Assembly (NCBI GenBank): GCA_030141605.1
Contig: JAQGDQ010001456.1
Coordinates: 1-40,250 of the forward strand
Source: Tubiluchus corallicola
Taxonomy: Eukaryota; Priapulida; Priapulimorpha; Priapulimorphida; Tubiluchidae
DNA length: 40,250 nucleotides
Direction of reading: 5' to 3'
How positions within the stretch are numbered: the first letter of the stretch is position 1; every line of letters begins with the position of its first letter. The position numbers were made by a program, and so were the translations under genes. Below the pieces are notes generated by a model that had not been told where the DNA came from, made no database searches, and saw nothing but the letters and a program-made list of their open reading frames with translations. Positions 1 through 10,810 of this stretch are shown here, one piece after another.

Positions 1-417
1 CATTGAACATTTTTCTATGACTGATTAGTTGCCATTACAGGAAAGAGTAATAAAATTGGTAGTTTGAAAACACCCCCTGCACAAAAACACGGAAGTCACC
101 ATTAAAAGAACACATCACAGTTAGAAACAAGCAAGAAGATATCAGCTATATCACTGACTGGTGTTTTTGTTTGTTTTTGCTCTTTTGATTTTGCATAGTT
201 TTGGTATACTAGTGCGCTTAACCATGTGAAATGTATTACAAATATTTTAATGAAAGTACATGAATGCGTGTACTCCAAATTTCGCTGTAAGCCAAAAATG
301 ACACGGCTTGAACAAAAGTATTTCAATACGATACTTCATTGATTGAATTATTACAAATCCGGGGAGGTGTTTACAATTCCCCACACAATTTAAATATACT
401 AACCCTAACCTTAGCCC
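1..417 (+). repeat. left arm of a perfect long inverted repeat
   Basis: Bases 1-417 are the exact reverse complement of 2350-2766 in every stretch I compared, with no indels. The first mismatch is at 418/2349. The arm is open at the window edge, so its true length is unknown. The arms enclose 1,932 bp of different sequence. The arm contains TAACCCTAACC near 400. It carries no recognisable gene. Confidence 0.95.
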
Positions 418-1216
418 GCAACCTCAACCATAATCCGGCTTCACGAACTAATTTCTTGTATGTGTGGAATCGTAAACTTTAGCCGAAATCTGTTTTTCTT
501 GCAATAATCACTAACTTTAAAAAATGCATTTGTTGCCAGCAAAGCTGAACTATGATTATGTCTATGACTATGAATTTTATTTCACACATCAAAAATTATA
601 TCAAACACATCAATAAATTTAATATAAAATAATTTGAGTAGTGCGAGGTGAGTGTACAACCATACGGTCATTAAGACACTCACTTTACTTAAATGAAAAA
701 ATGATTATAATGATGCATGCTTCTGTAGATAAGTTAATGTAAATAATGTAATAATAGCAATGGTGTAAGAGCAATAAAACAGTGAAAGTTGAGAAAGGAA
801 AACATGCGATATGTAATTATGACTCTGAGTGAGTCGTAAAGAGTGCAAAAATAGTTAGAAATTTGAATTATCTCTTTATCTGTCAGCGCAGTAACAAGCA
901 GTAATAACTGCTTATTTGTATGATAATGTATAATGTAGAAAATTGGCATTATATATAGTATTATATTCCTACATTTTTCAGTTTATATTCATTAGAGTTT
1001 TCTGATTTCTGTGATGACGCATATTTAAAACAGTATACGTCAAACGATCACGATCATGTCTTAAAGTCAACGAAGCACAAACTGGGCTTGTTCATTTAGT
1101 TAATATAAAAATATCTTTGTGGAATTTTCTTTGCTTCTGATCTGCCTAGCAACGTAAACAAATTTCCGATTTCTGAAGTTTTCAACTTGCGATTCAGTTT
1201 TCTTTTTGTTTTTTAG
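418..1216. other. AT-rich spacer inside the inverted repeat
   Basis: AT-rich sequence with many stops in all frames. I see no gene, RNA or ordered repeat. The sequence just before 1217 is a strong pyrimidine tract. Confidence 0.5.
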
Positions 1217-1340
1217 AATCGGTTAAGAAAACGCCGCAAAAGTTGGAAACTGGCACGCCCGTGAATAAAAAACAAAAGGAAGTACAGAAGACGCCAAAGC
1301 CAAATCTCACAGAAATCCAGAATCAAAAAGGCAATTATTT
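1217..1340 (+). CDS. candidate lysine-rich exon (unrecognised), right border unclear
   Basis: A long pyrimidine tract (TTTTCTTTTTGTTTTTTAG) precedes 1217. The following open frame reads SVKKTPQKLETGTPVNKK then QKEVQKTPKPNLTEIQNQK, a Lys/Thr/Pro-rich, low-complexity composition as seen in nuclear or nucleolar proteins. Codon use looks coding, but no convincing donor follows before a TAT/ATT repeat at about 1338-1358, so the right edge given is approximate. It lies between the two perfect inverted arms at 1-417 and 2350-2766. It could be an exon of a plus-strand gene, a captured gene fragment in a mobile element, or chance. Confidence 0.25.
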
Positions 1341-1941
1341 TTATTATTATTATTATAAGTCTTATTTGCACACAAGTACAAATAATAATACAATACCAGC
1401 ACCACCCTTGCCCCATTCACATTCTCCGGATCTGAGACGTATAACTTTTGCAAAAAACGGCCGAAAAATGGCCATTTCTGGAGGTTTTTCGGTCGTCCTG
1501 GTGGGCCCGATTCGAAAAATAAACCCCCAATGGCACAACACTAGATCGAGACCTTTCCTTTAATGTATAGATCACCGCAAATGGTGCCGTCGTCGGAGCT
1601 GTTACCTCGAATCATATATATATATATGTAAATATATTAAGCCCATACCAGTAGAATTAATATATACGATTTACAAGTGCTGCCCTCTATTTGTAGGACA
1701 AGGATTCTTAATAGTTGGTACAATCAAACCAGAAGTTAAATATACCTATGCAAGTTAATATCACAATTAAGTTATAAATTATTTACATTGATATTCTCTT
1801 TTCCATAAATAAATATAATTAGCTGCTTTTATTTAACTATTTTTTTGAGAATGTTCTCACTTGAATCACCACATACTTTTGTTGTACCATAATGAATAAA
1901 CATTGGTTTGATATACTTTCTTATAACTTACACGTGAAATC

Positions 1942-1972
<31 letters not shown>

Positions 1973-2091
1973 TAATAATTTGGCTTTTTTATCAAAATAA
2001 TTTATAAAAGTTTTACATTCAACTAGCTAGAAATTCATCCTTTGCTAAATAATATGATTTATATCTGTTGTTGGTATTTTATCTGTTATAG

Positions 2092-2154
2092 GCAAGAAAC
2101 AGACCGAAACTTCAGGCTCCAAACAAATGGCAAAAAAGAAAGCTTCGTTAATAG
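2092..2154 (+). CDS. candidate 63-bp lysine-rich exon (unrecognised)
   Basis: The acceptor TATTTTATCTGTTATAG ends at 2091 and the donor GTAATT starts at 2155. In the phase with two leading bases it reads KKQTETSGSKQMAKKKASLI, open throughout, with the same Lys/Thr/Ser bias as the candidate at 1217. A possible next exon (2300-2357, acceptor TTTTTACCCACAG, donor GTTAGG) fits the phase and reads ECNDLTKNVDEKIVNHLGL, but its end falls inside the inverted arm. The three together may be a small plus-strand gene. The product is unknown. Both splice borders of this piece are better than random. Confidence 0.33.
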
Positions 2155-2349
2155 GTAATTGTTGCTGTGACGTTTACATTGCAACTGTTTGTTTGACAAA
2201 AAGTTTTAAGTGGATATCAATCATTAATTGATTATGACTGTGAATGCCAGAATGTTCATAAACAATTGTGGTTTATTTTACAACAGTTTTTACCCACAGA
2301 GTGTAATGATTTGACGAAAAATGTAGACGAGAAAATTGTGAACCATTTG

Positions 2350-2766
2350 GGGCTAAGGTTAGGGTTAGTATATTTAAATTGTGTGGGGAATTGTAAACAC
2401 CTCCCCGGATTTGTAATAATTCAATCAATGAAGTATCGTATTGAAATACTTTTGTTCAAGCCGTGTCATTTTTGGCTTACAGCGAAATTTGGAGTACACG
2501 CATTCATGTACTTTCATTAAAATATTTGTAATACATTTCACATGGTTAAGCGCACTAGTATACCAAAACTATGCAAAATCAAAAGAGCAAAAACAAACAA
2601 AAACACCAGTCAGTGATATAGCTGATATCTTCTTGCTTGTTTCTAACTGTGATGTGTTCTTTTAATGGTGACTTCCGTGTTTTTGTGCAGGGGGTGTTTT
2701 CAAACTACCAATTTTATTACTCTTTCCTGTAATGGCAACTAATCAGTCATAGAAAAATGTTCAATG
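2350..2766 (-). repeat. right arm of the perfect long inverted repeat
   Basis: This is the reverse-complement partner of 1-417. Perfect identity implies a very recent duplication, gene conversion, or an assembly fold-back. Unique AT-rich sequence follows from 2767. Confidence 0.95.
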
Positions 2767-2894
2767 AAGTTATAACTGCACAAAGTTAGCCACATAACTT
2801 CAGAGATATTTGTATCTACATGTATCTCATTAGATATTGCTTCCAGCTTCTGAATCTATATTATAGCAGATGGCATCCTTACCATACAATGTTG

Positions 2895-3283
2895 TTAACC
2901 CTTTCATACCCGTTGTATCCCATGGGATACGAGAATATTCTCTGCCTTTAAAATTAATAAAATTTTAAAACTGAGAGTTATTTGATCTGTTAATAGTTAT
3001 TTTGATTTAAGCCAATAACAATAGACTAAAAATAGTGATAAAATGGCAAACTAAAAAATCTACCACAAAAAACTGTACAAGGTACAGTACTTTAGAGATG
3101 ACTTTGTACAGATCAGCATAGCATGCATGCTAAATGTCTTAAATGTATCCCGAGGGATACAGGCTATATTTAGCACATGGGCACAGGTAGAAAAAAATAA
3201 TTATTATGTGTAAACAAGATGGACATACTGAACAAAAGTACCAAGCCAAAAAATTTTTCTTATTAAAAAATAATTTGGGACTA
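2895..3283 (+). mobile_element. TTAA-type MITE, right end lost
   Basis: It starts TTAA + CCCTTTCATACCC and matches, inverted, the intact element at 22109-22573. Internally it has the palindromic TATCCCATGGGATAC and TATCCCGAGGGATAC motifs. The right terminal repeat is missing: homology stops at about 3283, where a LINE tail begins. A TTAA flank with CCCTTTCA-like ends points to the piggyBac group. Confidence 0.8.
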
Positions 3284-3284
3284 T

Positions 3285-3653
3285 GTGGCGGAGATGAGGA
3301 TGTTGAGATGGATGGTGGGAGTAACAAGAAGAGATAAAATCAGGAATAGTAATATTAGAGGAACAGTGAAAGTAGTGGAAGCCTCGAAAACGATACAAGA
3401 GGCAAGATTGCGATGGTATGGGCACCTGAGAAGGAGAGTCGGGGAAGATCACATGGGAAGGGAGGCCATGGAAATGGAAGTGCTGGGAAACAGAAAAAGA
3501 GGACGACCCAAGCTGAGATGGTTTGAATGCATAAACGGAGACCTTAGAGAGAAGAACATAAATGAAGAGATGGTCAACAACAGGAATGCATGGAGAAAAC
3601 TTATTCACAACGGCGACCCCGCATAGGGAAAAGCTGGGAAGAAGAAGAAGAAG
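3285..3653 (+). pseudogene. 3' tail of a non-LTR retrotransposon (reverse transcriptase C-terminus)
   Basis: The open frame 3285-3626 reads AEMRMLRWMVGVTRRDKIRN, later ARLRWYGHLRRR, then KRGRPKLRWFECINGDL, and ends at TAG. This is the usual C-terminal pattern of endonuclease/reverse-transcriptase LINE proteins (RLRW-GH--R, RGRP--RW). A short tail of GAA units (3636-3651) ends the element, as in RTE-like LINEs. The 5' truncation lies at the break of the MITE at about 3284. No catalytic RT motifs remain, so it is a dead fragment. I could not find a clear target-site duplication. Confidence 0.85.
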
Positions 3654-3690
3654 TTCACCATGTGTGTAAATAATAGTGTAAATAGAAATA

Positions 3691-4937
3691 GTCTTTCACA
3701 GTTCAATACAATTTCATATTCTTTGTTTCAACCACCAAAGTGAACCAGTCTACAACAGTCTACACTAACTTCAGTCACTCACAGTTCAACACAATTTCAT
3801 ATTCTTTGTTCAACCACTAAAGTGAACCTGTCAACAACAGTCTACACTAAATTCAGTCACTCGCAATTCAACACAATTTCATATTCTTTGTTTCAACCAT
3901 CAGAGTGAACCAGTCTACAACAGTCTACACTAACTTCAGTCTCTCACAGTTCAACACAATTTCATATTCTTTGTTTCAACCACTAAAGTGAACCAGTCTA
4001 CAACAGTCTACACTAAATTCAGTCTTTCAAAGTTCAACACAATTTCATATTCTTTGTTTTAACCACCAAAGTGAACCAGTCTACAACAGTCTACACTAAA
4101 TTCAGTCTTTCACAGTTCAATACAATTTCATATTCTTTGTTTCAACCATCAGAGTAAACCAGTCTACAACAGTCTACACTAACTTCAGTCACTCACAGTT
4201 CAATACAATTTCATATTCTTTGTTTCAACCATCAGAGTAAACCAGTCTACAACAGTCTACACTAACTTCAATCTTTCACAGTTCAACACAATTTCATATT
4301 CTTTGTTTTAACCACCAAAGTGAACCAGTCTACAACAGTCTACACTAAATTCAGTCACTCACAGTTCAACACAATTTCATATTCTTTGTTTCAACCACTA
4401 AAGTAAACCAGTCTACAACAGTCTACACTAACTTCAGTCTCTCACAGTTCAACACAATTCATATTCTTTATTTCAACCACTAAAGTGAACCAGTCTACAA
4501 CAGTCTACACTAAATTCAGTCACTCACAGTTCAACACAATTTCATATTCTTTGTTTCAACCACTAAAGTGAACCAGTCTACAACAGTCTACACTAAATTC
4601 AGTCTTTTCACAGTTCAACACAATTTCATATTCTTTGTTTTAACCACCAGAGTGAACCAGTCTACAACAGTCTATGCTAACTTCAGTCTCTCACAGTTCA
4701 ATACAATTTCATATTCTTTGTTTCAACCACCAGAGTGAACCAGTCTACAACAGTCTACACTAACTTCAATCTTTCACAGTTCAATACAATTTCATATTCT
4801 TTGTTTTAACCACCCAAGGGAACCCGCCTACAACAGTCTACACTAACTTCAGTCACTCACAGTTCAATACAATTTCATATTCTTTGTTTCAACCACCAGA
4901 GTGAGCCAGCCTACAACAGTCTACACTAACTTCAGTC
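3691..4937. repeat. 83-bp minisatellite, about 15 copies
   Basis: Tandem units of about 83 bp contain CACAGTTCAACACAATTTC, TATTCTTTGTTTCAACCA and CAGTCTACAACAGTCTACAC. Units differ at a few shared sites (ACC/ACT, CAACTA/CCAGAG), so variants recur across the array. It lies downstream of the last visible receptor exon. Confidence 0.95.
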
Positions 4938-5134
4938 TAATATACTCCAACTTCTCTACAAATTCAAAGCTTCTATGCTGTCAGCTAAACATTTCTACAC
5001 ATGCCTCCTTTCATGCTATAAAGTTTTCTACAGGAAACCAGTCTAAAATTTTTGAGATATCGCAACGCTTACAATATGAGAGTTATTTGTTTGTTTATCA
5101 AATTTTGGCTTTCTAAATTTCAATATTTCATTAC

Positions 5135-5287
5135 CCAGTGCAACCCTATCGTTCGTTGCCTCTCTGTTAATCCAGAACCCGACCCAGGATAAGATGACAA
5201 TTAATCCACAGGGCACGTAGACTTGGATAAGGAAGTATCCCATGTGACGCTGCAGCTTGAAGTTTGCTGTCAACATGCTGTATTTGC
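5135..5287 (-). CDS. GRD-like GABA-A receptor subunit, M1 and start of M2 exon (153 bp)
   Basis: This exon encodes the first membrane helix. The acceptor CTGCTATTACAG precedes 5287 and the donor GTAATG follows 5135. It reads [19 protein letters not shown], then [20 protein letters not shown] (M1, hydrophobic), then [13 protein letters not shown] (M1-M2 linker and start of M2). The 153-bp length equals the homologous vertebrate exon. The next exon should begin with the TTVLT part of M2. Nothing like it is visible on the minus strand between 1 and 5134, so the gene continues beyond the left edge or the exon is lost. The linker has TNDRV where most anion-selective family members have a PAR-V form, which may alter charge selectivity. 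A GTGAA satellite lies about 74 bp upstream of the acceptor and adds a pyrimidine-rich tract in the transcript. Confidence 0.93.
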
Positions 5288-5360
5288 CTGTAATAGCAGA
5301 AATTATGAATTTGCAAACAAGACAACAAAGTAATAAAGTACATAAAGTTAGTTAATGTAA

Positions 5361-5718
5361 AGTGAAGTGAAGTGAAGTGAAGTGAAGTGAAGTGAGGTGA
5401 AGTGAGGTGAAGTGAAGTGAGGTGAGGTGAAGTGAAGTGAAGTGAAGTGAGGTGAAGTGAGGTGAAGTGAGGTGAAGTGAGGTGAAGTGAGGTGAAGTGA
5501 AGTGAAGTGAAGTGAAGTGAAGTGAGGTGAAGTGAAGTGAGGTGAAGTGAAGTGAGGTGAAGTGAGGTGAAGTGAGGTGAAGTGAGGTGAGGTGAAGTGA
5601 GGTGAAGTGAAGTGAGGTGAAATGAAGCGAAGTGAAGTGAATGAAGTGAAGTGAAGTTAAGTTAAGTTAAGTGAGGTGAAGTGAAGTAAAGTGAAGTGAA
5701 TGAAGTGAAGTGAAGTGA
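5361..5718. repeat. (GTGAA)n pentanucleotide satellite
   Basis: About 358 bp of GTGAA/GTGAG units with few interruptions (GTTAA, AATGAAGC near 5625-5690). It is intronic, about 74 bp upstream of the acceptor of the 5135-5287 exon. On the transcribed strand it is pyrimidine-rich (TTCAC/CTCAC). Confidence 0.95.
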
Positions 5719-5729
5719 CGATGGCTATT

Positions 5730-7120
5730 TCAATTACTAATACATTGATTCTGAATTTGCTAAACTTTACATTCTTGATACCAAAGCGAATACAGTTCAA
5801 CATTTACTGGCAAATGTCGACAACAAATTGTGCAATAATGACAGCAATTACTCAAGTTCTTTTAGTACAATAGCAATTAATAACATACATCACCTTAATA
5901 TATAATCAAAGTACGTAAGAAAAACACTTAGTTACACCTGAAAGTTTATCAAGTAATGTTAACAAGGTCATCATCGGTTTGAGACAATATATTTAAGAGT
6001 TAACCCATATTTAGTGTTCTTATGCCAAAGAGCAATCAAATATTCACTGCTTTAATACATGCTAAATTTAACCTGGCAATAAGAAAGAAATAATGAACTT
6101 TATTTAAAGGGTTTAAAACCCACGTTGCAGTGATAAACGATAAAGCATAATCAACATCTCCATCGGGAAAGCATCTTGACTTATCAAAAGACCTGATTCC
6201 AAACCCATTAAGGAAATCCTAAGAAGCCAAGGCAGCGCTTACTTGAAGATTACCATGGTAACTCCTCCAAAGCGAGGCCAGAAGACGACGTAAACTTCAA
6301 GGAAGCCATACTAACCCGAAATATAGTACACTAGACAACGTTCTAAATACGTTCATCAAAGCAACTTAGGCATCTGAGTTCAACCACACACGACATTAAC
6401 ACGACAATGACCTTACTATGACATCATAGATACTAATATCAAGCAGCGTTACTATGACATCACATGGTAACCAAGGCAACCCGAGAAAGCTAACGTAACA
6501 AAATGCCGACGTCACGTTACCATCCTTGAGCGACATAAAAATGCATTCTGTTCTATTTTGCAGAACTCGAAATTGTCAAATTTTTGATAAAATTTCAACA
6601 GCATTTATTCGAACACACCCACTACGCAGTGAATTGTATATATTCATCTCAAGGACAACTGCGCGTGCGCACTTCTATTTAAAAAAACTTGTTAATCATT
6701 GCAGAATTTAGCAAAGCCAAATAAACATAAAAAATTGTTCCAAAACTACAGGCCTGGTGGCCGGCACGAAAAATGACTTGCTTTGATCGTGCCAACTGGA
6801 GTTGAACATATGCCAATCGTACTGGTTATACAAGCACAGCATGAATGATGAGCATTTGAAGCAATCATAGGTATTTTTCAATTAACGAAATTATAATTAT
6901 TATTACGTTTAACTGCTGCCGCGACGACTTTGCTTTACAAATAACGTGCTGCTTTGATGTAATCACAGTCAATTTTGCGCAAGATGTAATTAGCAGCAAG
7001 TGGTAATTGGTTAATAAAGCGAGACAATTGAAGTAATTTGAAGAGCTGAACAGAATTTAAATGCTTTCATTACACGCATGTTGAGCGTAACTCATTACTT
7101 TCGATCACGCTGCGTTATTA
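5730..7120. other. intronic sequence without recognised features
   Basis: AT-rich unique sequence, stop-dense on both strands. I see no exon, RNA gene or ordered repeat. Confidence 0.5.
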
Positions 7121-7176
7121 ATGTCGCATAAACCAGATTTTTTAAACATTCTTGCAGTCCCTAGTATAATAGTTAG

Positions 7177-7644
<468 letters not shown>

Positions 7645-7659
7645 ATAGCTAGCAAATTC

Positions 7660-8885
7660 GTGATGAGAATCATGATACAACACAAAACGCGTTGAACCTG
7701 AGCTCTGGTAGCCTAGACGTTTAACTGTATAAAGTACAAATTAGTTAACTACAGTACTAAAATTATTGTACAAACTTATGAAAAGTCTCTGTTAATAATG
7801 TGCACATCTTAAACGCTATTCTAATCCTCGCTACGTAGTGAGCTATTTTTTTTAAAATCGTTTCACAGTTGGTCTCTGATAGAGCAACTGCATGTAGCTA
7901 GTGCAGACGTGCTGAAATTGTCACGTGACATTATGAAAATCATAACAGGGAATAAAATGATTTGAAACTGACTTTCCATCAAAAAATTAACTGTTTTAAA
8001 AAATAGAGATGCATCATGCCAAAGTATACATGTCCACATGTCATATCTATATGTCAATATTTAAACAAGTATAATACAAGCCAAGTGATATACGTATAAA
8101 TTTTCATATAACGTAAGTAACTTAAGATTTTTCGTGCATTCAATGCAAAACTGTAAAATTGAAATTTGCAACGCAGGACTACAGTCAAATTGCAGAGATT
8201 GCAGAGATATTAACTCGATTAATATGCAAAATAGCATGCACGTCATTTGCATTTGTTCAAAATCATGCAAATTTGCAGCAACAAACTTTCTATGTTTTTT
8301 ACTTACTCACTGTGTGCGGTACGTCATGTGAATTTTTTCTTGAAAATTCTATTGACACTTAAAAATCAGTCCGATCAATATAATCAATAAGAAATTTAAA
8401 GGGAAAAGTTTTAATTACGAAATTTAAACTGAGCCGTTCGTTACAAAACAACGCAACACGACGACCACGTAAACAATTGCACTACCAACAATATTTTCAT
8501 TAACAAAATTAATGAGTAATGCAACATGTTATTCGTTTCATATAATCTGTTATTCTCTAAACTGGCTCATTTGTTAGTAAAAAACATTCACGAATTTTAG
8601 ACCTTATTAACGAAAATTGTCAGTAATAAAGATTGTTCTCGAATAAGCAAAATATTAATATTTTTTATACTTTATATGATTAATGTGACAACGTTGTAAT
8701 GTGACATTACATGAATCTATGACTCTGTTACATTACATGACATCACATTGTCATTACTCTGTGTCACCGTCATTTCAGTCGCCATGTTGTTACAGTACTG
8801 TTGTTGTAATACTAAGATATTATTGTTGGTGCATTAGTTTCATTATTAGTAAGTTCGATAGTTGACTTCCGTTTACGTAACCCGA
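7660..8885. other. intronic sequence with two octamer motifs
   Basis: Mostly unique AT-rich sequence. ATTTGCAT at 8245-8252 and ATGCAAAT at 8265-8272 form an inverted pair of POU octamer sequences. No gene seen. Confidence 0.45.
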
Positions 8886-8891
8886 GAGTAG

Positions 8892-10390
8892 TTTTACATA
8901 CCCAATTGTAAGATCTATGCGCTACTGTACGTCACTTGTACTGAGTATGCTAGGTATGGAAAAGTGAATTATTACATACCCAATTGTAAGTTCTACCCGT
9001 TATGGGTCACTTGTACTGAGTATGCTAGGTATGGAAAAGTGAATTATTACATACCCAATTGTAAGTTCTACCCGCTACTGTACGTCACTTGTACTGAGTA
9101 TGCTAGGTATGGAAAAGTGAATTATTACATACCCAATTGTAAGTTCTACCCGCTATGGGTCACATGTACTGAGTATGCTAGGTATGGAAAAGTGAATGTT
9201 TACATACCCAATTGTAAGTTCTAGCCGCTATGGGTCGCTTGTACTGAGTATGCTAGGTATGGAAAAGTGAATTTTTACATATGCAATTGTAAGTTCTACC
9301 CGCTATGGGTCACTTGTACTGAGTATGCTAGGTATGGAAAAGTGAATTTTTACATATGCAATTGTAAGTTCTACCCGCTATGGGTCACTTGTACTGAGTA
9401 TGCTAGGTATGGAAAAGTGAATTTTTACATATGCAATTGTAAGTTCTACCCGCTACTGTACGTCACTTGTACTGAGTATGCTGGGTATGGAAAAGTGAAT
9501 TTTTACATATGCAATTGTAAGTTCTACCCGCTATGGGTCACTTGTACTGAGTATGCTAGGTATGGAAAAGTGAATTTTTACATATCCAATTGTAAGTTCT
9601 ACCCGCTATGGGTCACTTGTAATGAGTATGCTGGTGGAAAAGTGAATTTTTAATACCCAATTGTAAGTTCTACCCGCTATGGGTCACTTGTACTGAGTAT
9701 GCTGGGTATGGAAAAGTGAATTTTTACATATCCAATTGTAAGTTCTACCCGCTATGGGTCACTTGTAATGAGTATGCTGGGTATGGAAAAGTGCTTTTAT
9801 ATACCCAATTGTAAGTTCTACCCCTGGTCACTTGTTGAGTATGCTGGTATGGAAAAGTGAATTTTACATACATTGTAAGTTCTACCCGCTATGGGTCCTT
9901 GTACTAGTATGCTGGGTATGGAAAAGTGAATTTTTACATACCCAATTGTAAGTTCTACCCGCTATGGGTCACTTGTACTGAGTATGCTGGGTATGGAAAA
10001 GTGAATTTTTACATACCCAATTGTAAGTTCTACCCGCTATGGGTCACTTGTACTGAGTATGCTGGGTATGGAAAAGTGAATTTTTACATACCCAATTGTA
10101 AGTTCTACCCGCTATGGGTCACTTGTACTGAGTATGCTGGGTATGGAAAAGTGAATTTTTACATACCCAATTGTAAGTTCTACCCGCTATGGGTCACTTG
10201 TACTGAGTATGCTAGGTATGGAAAAGTGAATTTTTACATACCCAATTGTAAGTTCTACCCGCTACTGTACGTCACTTGTACTGAGTATGCTGGGTATGGA
10301 AAAGTGAATTTTTACATACTCAATTGTAAGTTCTACTCGCTATGGGTCACTTGTACTGAGTATGCTGGGTATGGAAAAGTGAATTTTTAT
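8892..10390. repeat. 75-bp minisatellite, about 20 copies
   Basis: Each unit contains TACATACCCAATTGTAAG, TTCTACCCGCTATGGGTCAC and TTGTACTGAGTATGCTGGGT. A variant (CTACTGTACGTCAC instead of CTATGGGTCAC) is 3 bp longer. Because both lengths are multiples of three, long open frames arise without being genes. Units at about 9640-9905 carry many small deletions, while those on each side are near identical. Confidence 0.97.
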
Positions 10391-10529
10391 CAATCCATAA
10401 TACAAGTTGACACGAGGAAAACTGTTCAGGAATTTTATCAGGAAGGTTAATAAGCTCTTGTGTGCCGCCATGTTTCGACATTCGTGCCATGCAAACAAAT
10501 CAGTGCAAGTAGAAGAATTTTCAACTTAC

Positions 10530-10679
10530 AGGGCGTACCAGTACTGATGATAAGTGTCTCGTTTGTCGCTGCAGACGGAATCAAGTCGAATTGTGATAGA
10601 CGCATGTCGGCGGCCATCTTGATCGATTCGTGTGGTCCATTGTTCCACAAGTATTCCACGTCGTTTACCGTGTAGGCAA
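10530..10679 (-). CDS. GRD-like GABA-A receptor subunit, loop B/C exon
   Basis: The acceptor TTTATAG precedes 10679 and a strong donor GTAAGTTG follows 10530. The 150-bp exon opens with the last two bases of a Phe codon. It reads AYTVNDVEYLWNNGPHESIK (loop B region, W of the VxYxW motif), then MAADMRLSQFDLIPSAATN, then ETLIISTGTPC into loop C. NET is a possible glycosylation sequon. The pattern LxQFDL followed by a Thr-rich stretch and STG is what I know from insect GRD/CG8916-type subunits. The end phase (one base) matches the next exon. The next intron is 5,242 bp long. A 75-bp minisatellite starts about 140 bp downstream of this donor in transcript order. Confidence 0.92.
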
Positions 10680-10810
10680 CTATAAACAAAGTAGAGTAAA
10701 CATTCACGTAATTACTTATCAAATAGGTAAAGATTATTAACACTAGGGGGCCTGTGCAGCTGCAGTTTCTAGGTAATGATGCAACAGCAACTTTCCGTGT
10801 ACACTGTAAC

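Noticed and set aside
102-326. Identical 74-codon frames in the two inverted arms
   Set aside because: Identity follows from the perfect duplication. The frame has no recognisable domain and no coding signal of its own.
3691-4937. CRISPR-like direct repeats
   Set aside because: Contiguous tandem units without unique spacers, in a eukaryotic genome. The same holds for all other arrays here.
8964-10450. Several open frames with YIPNCKFYPLWVTCTEYA repeats
   Set aside because: The 75-bp tandem unit is divisible by three. Frames break wherever a unit has an indel, and variants do not spare codon position, so there is no sign of protein selection.
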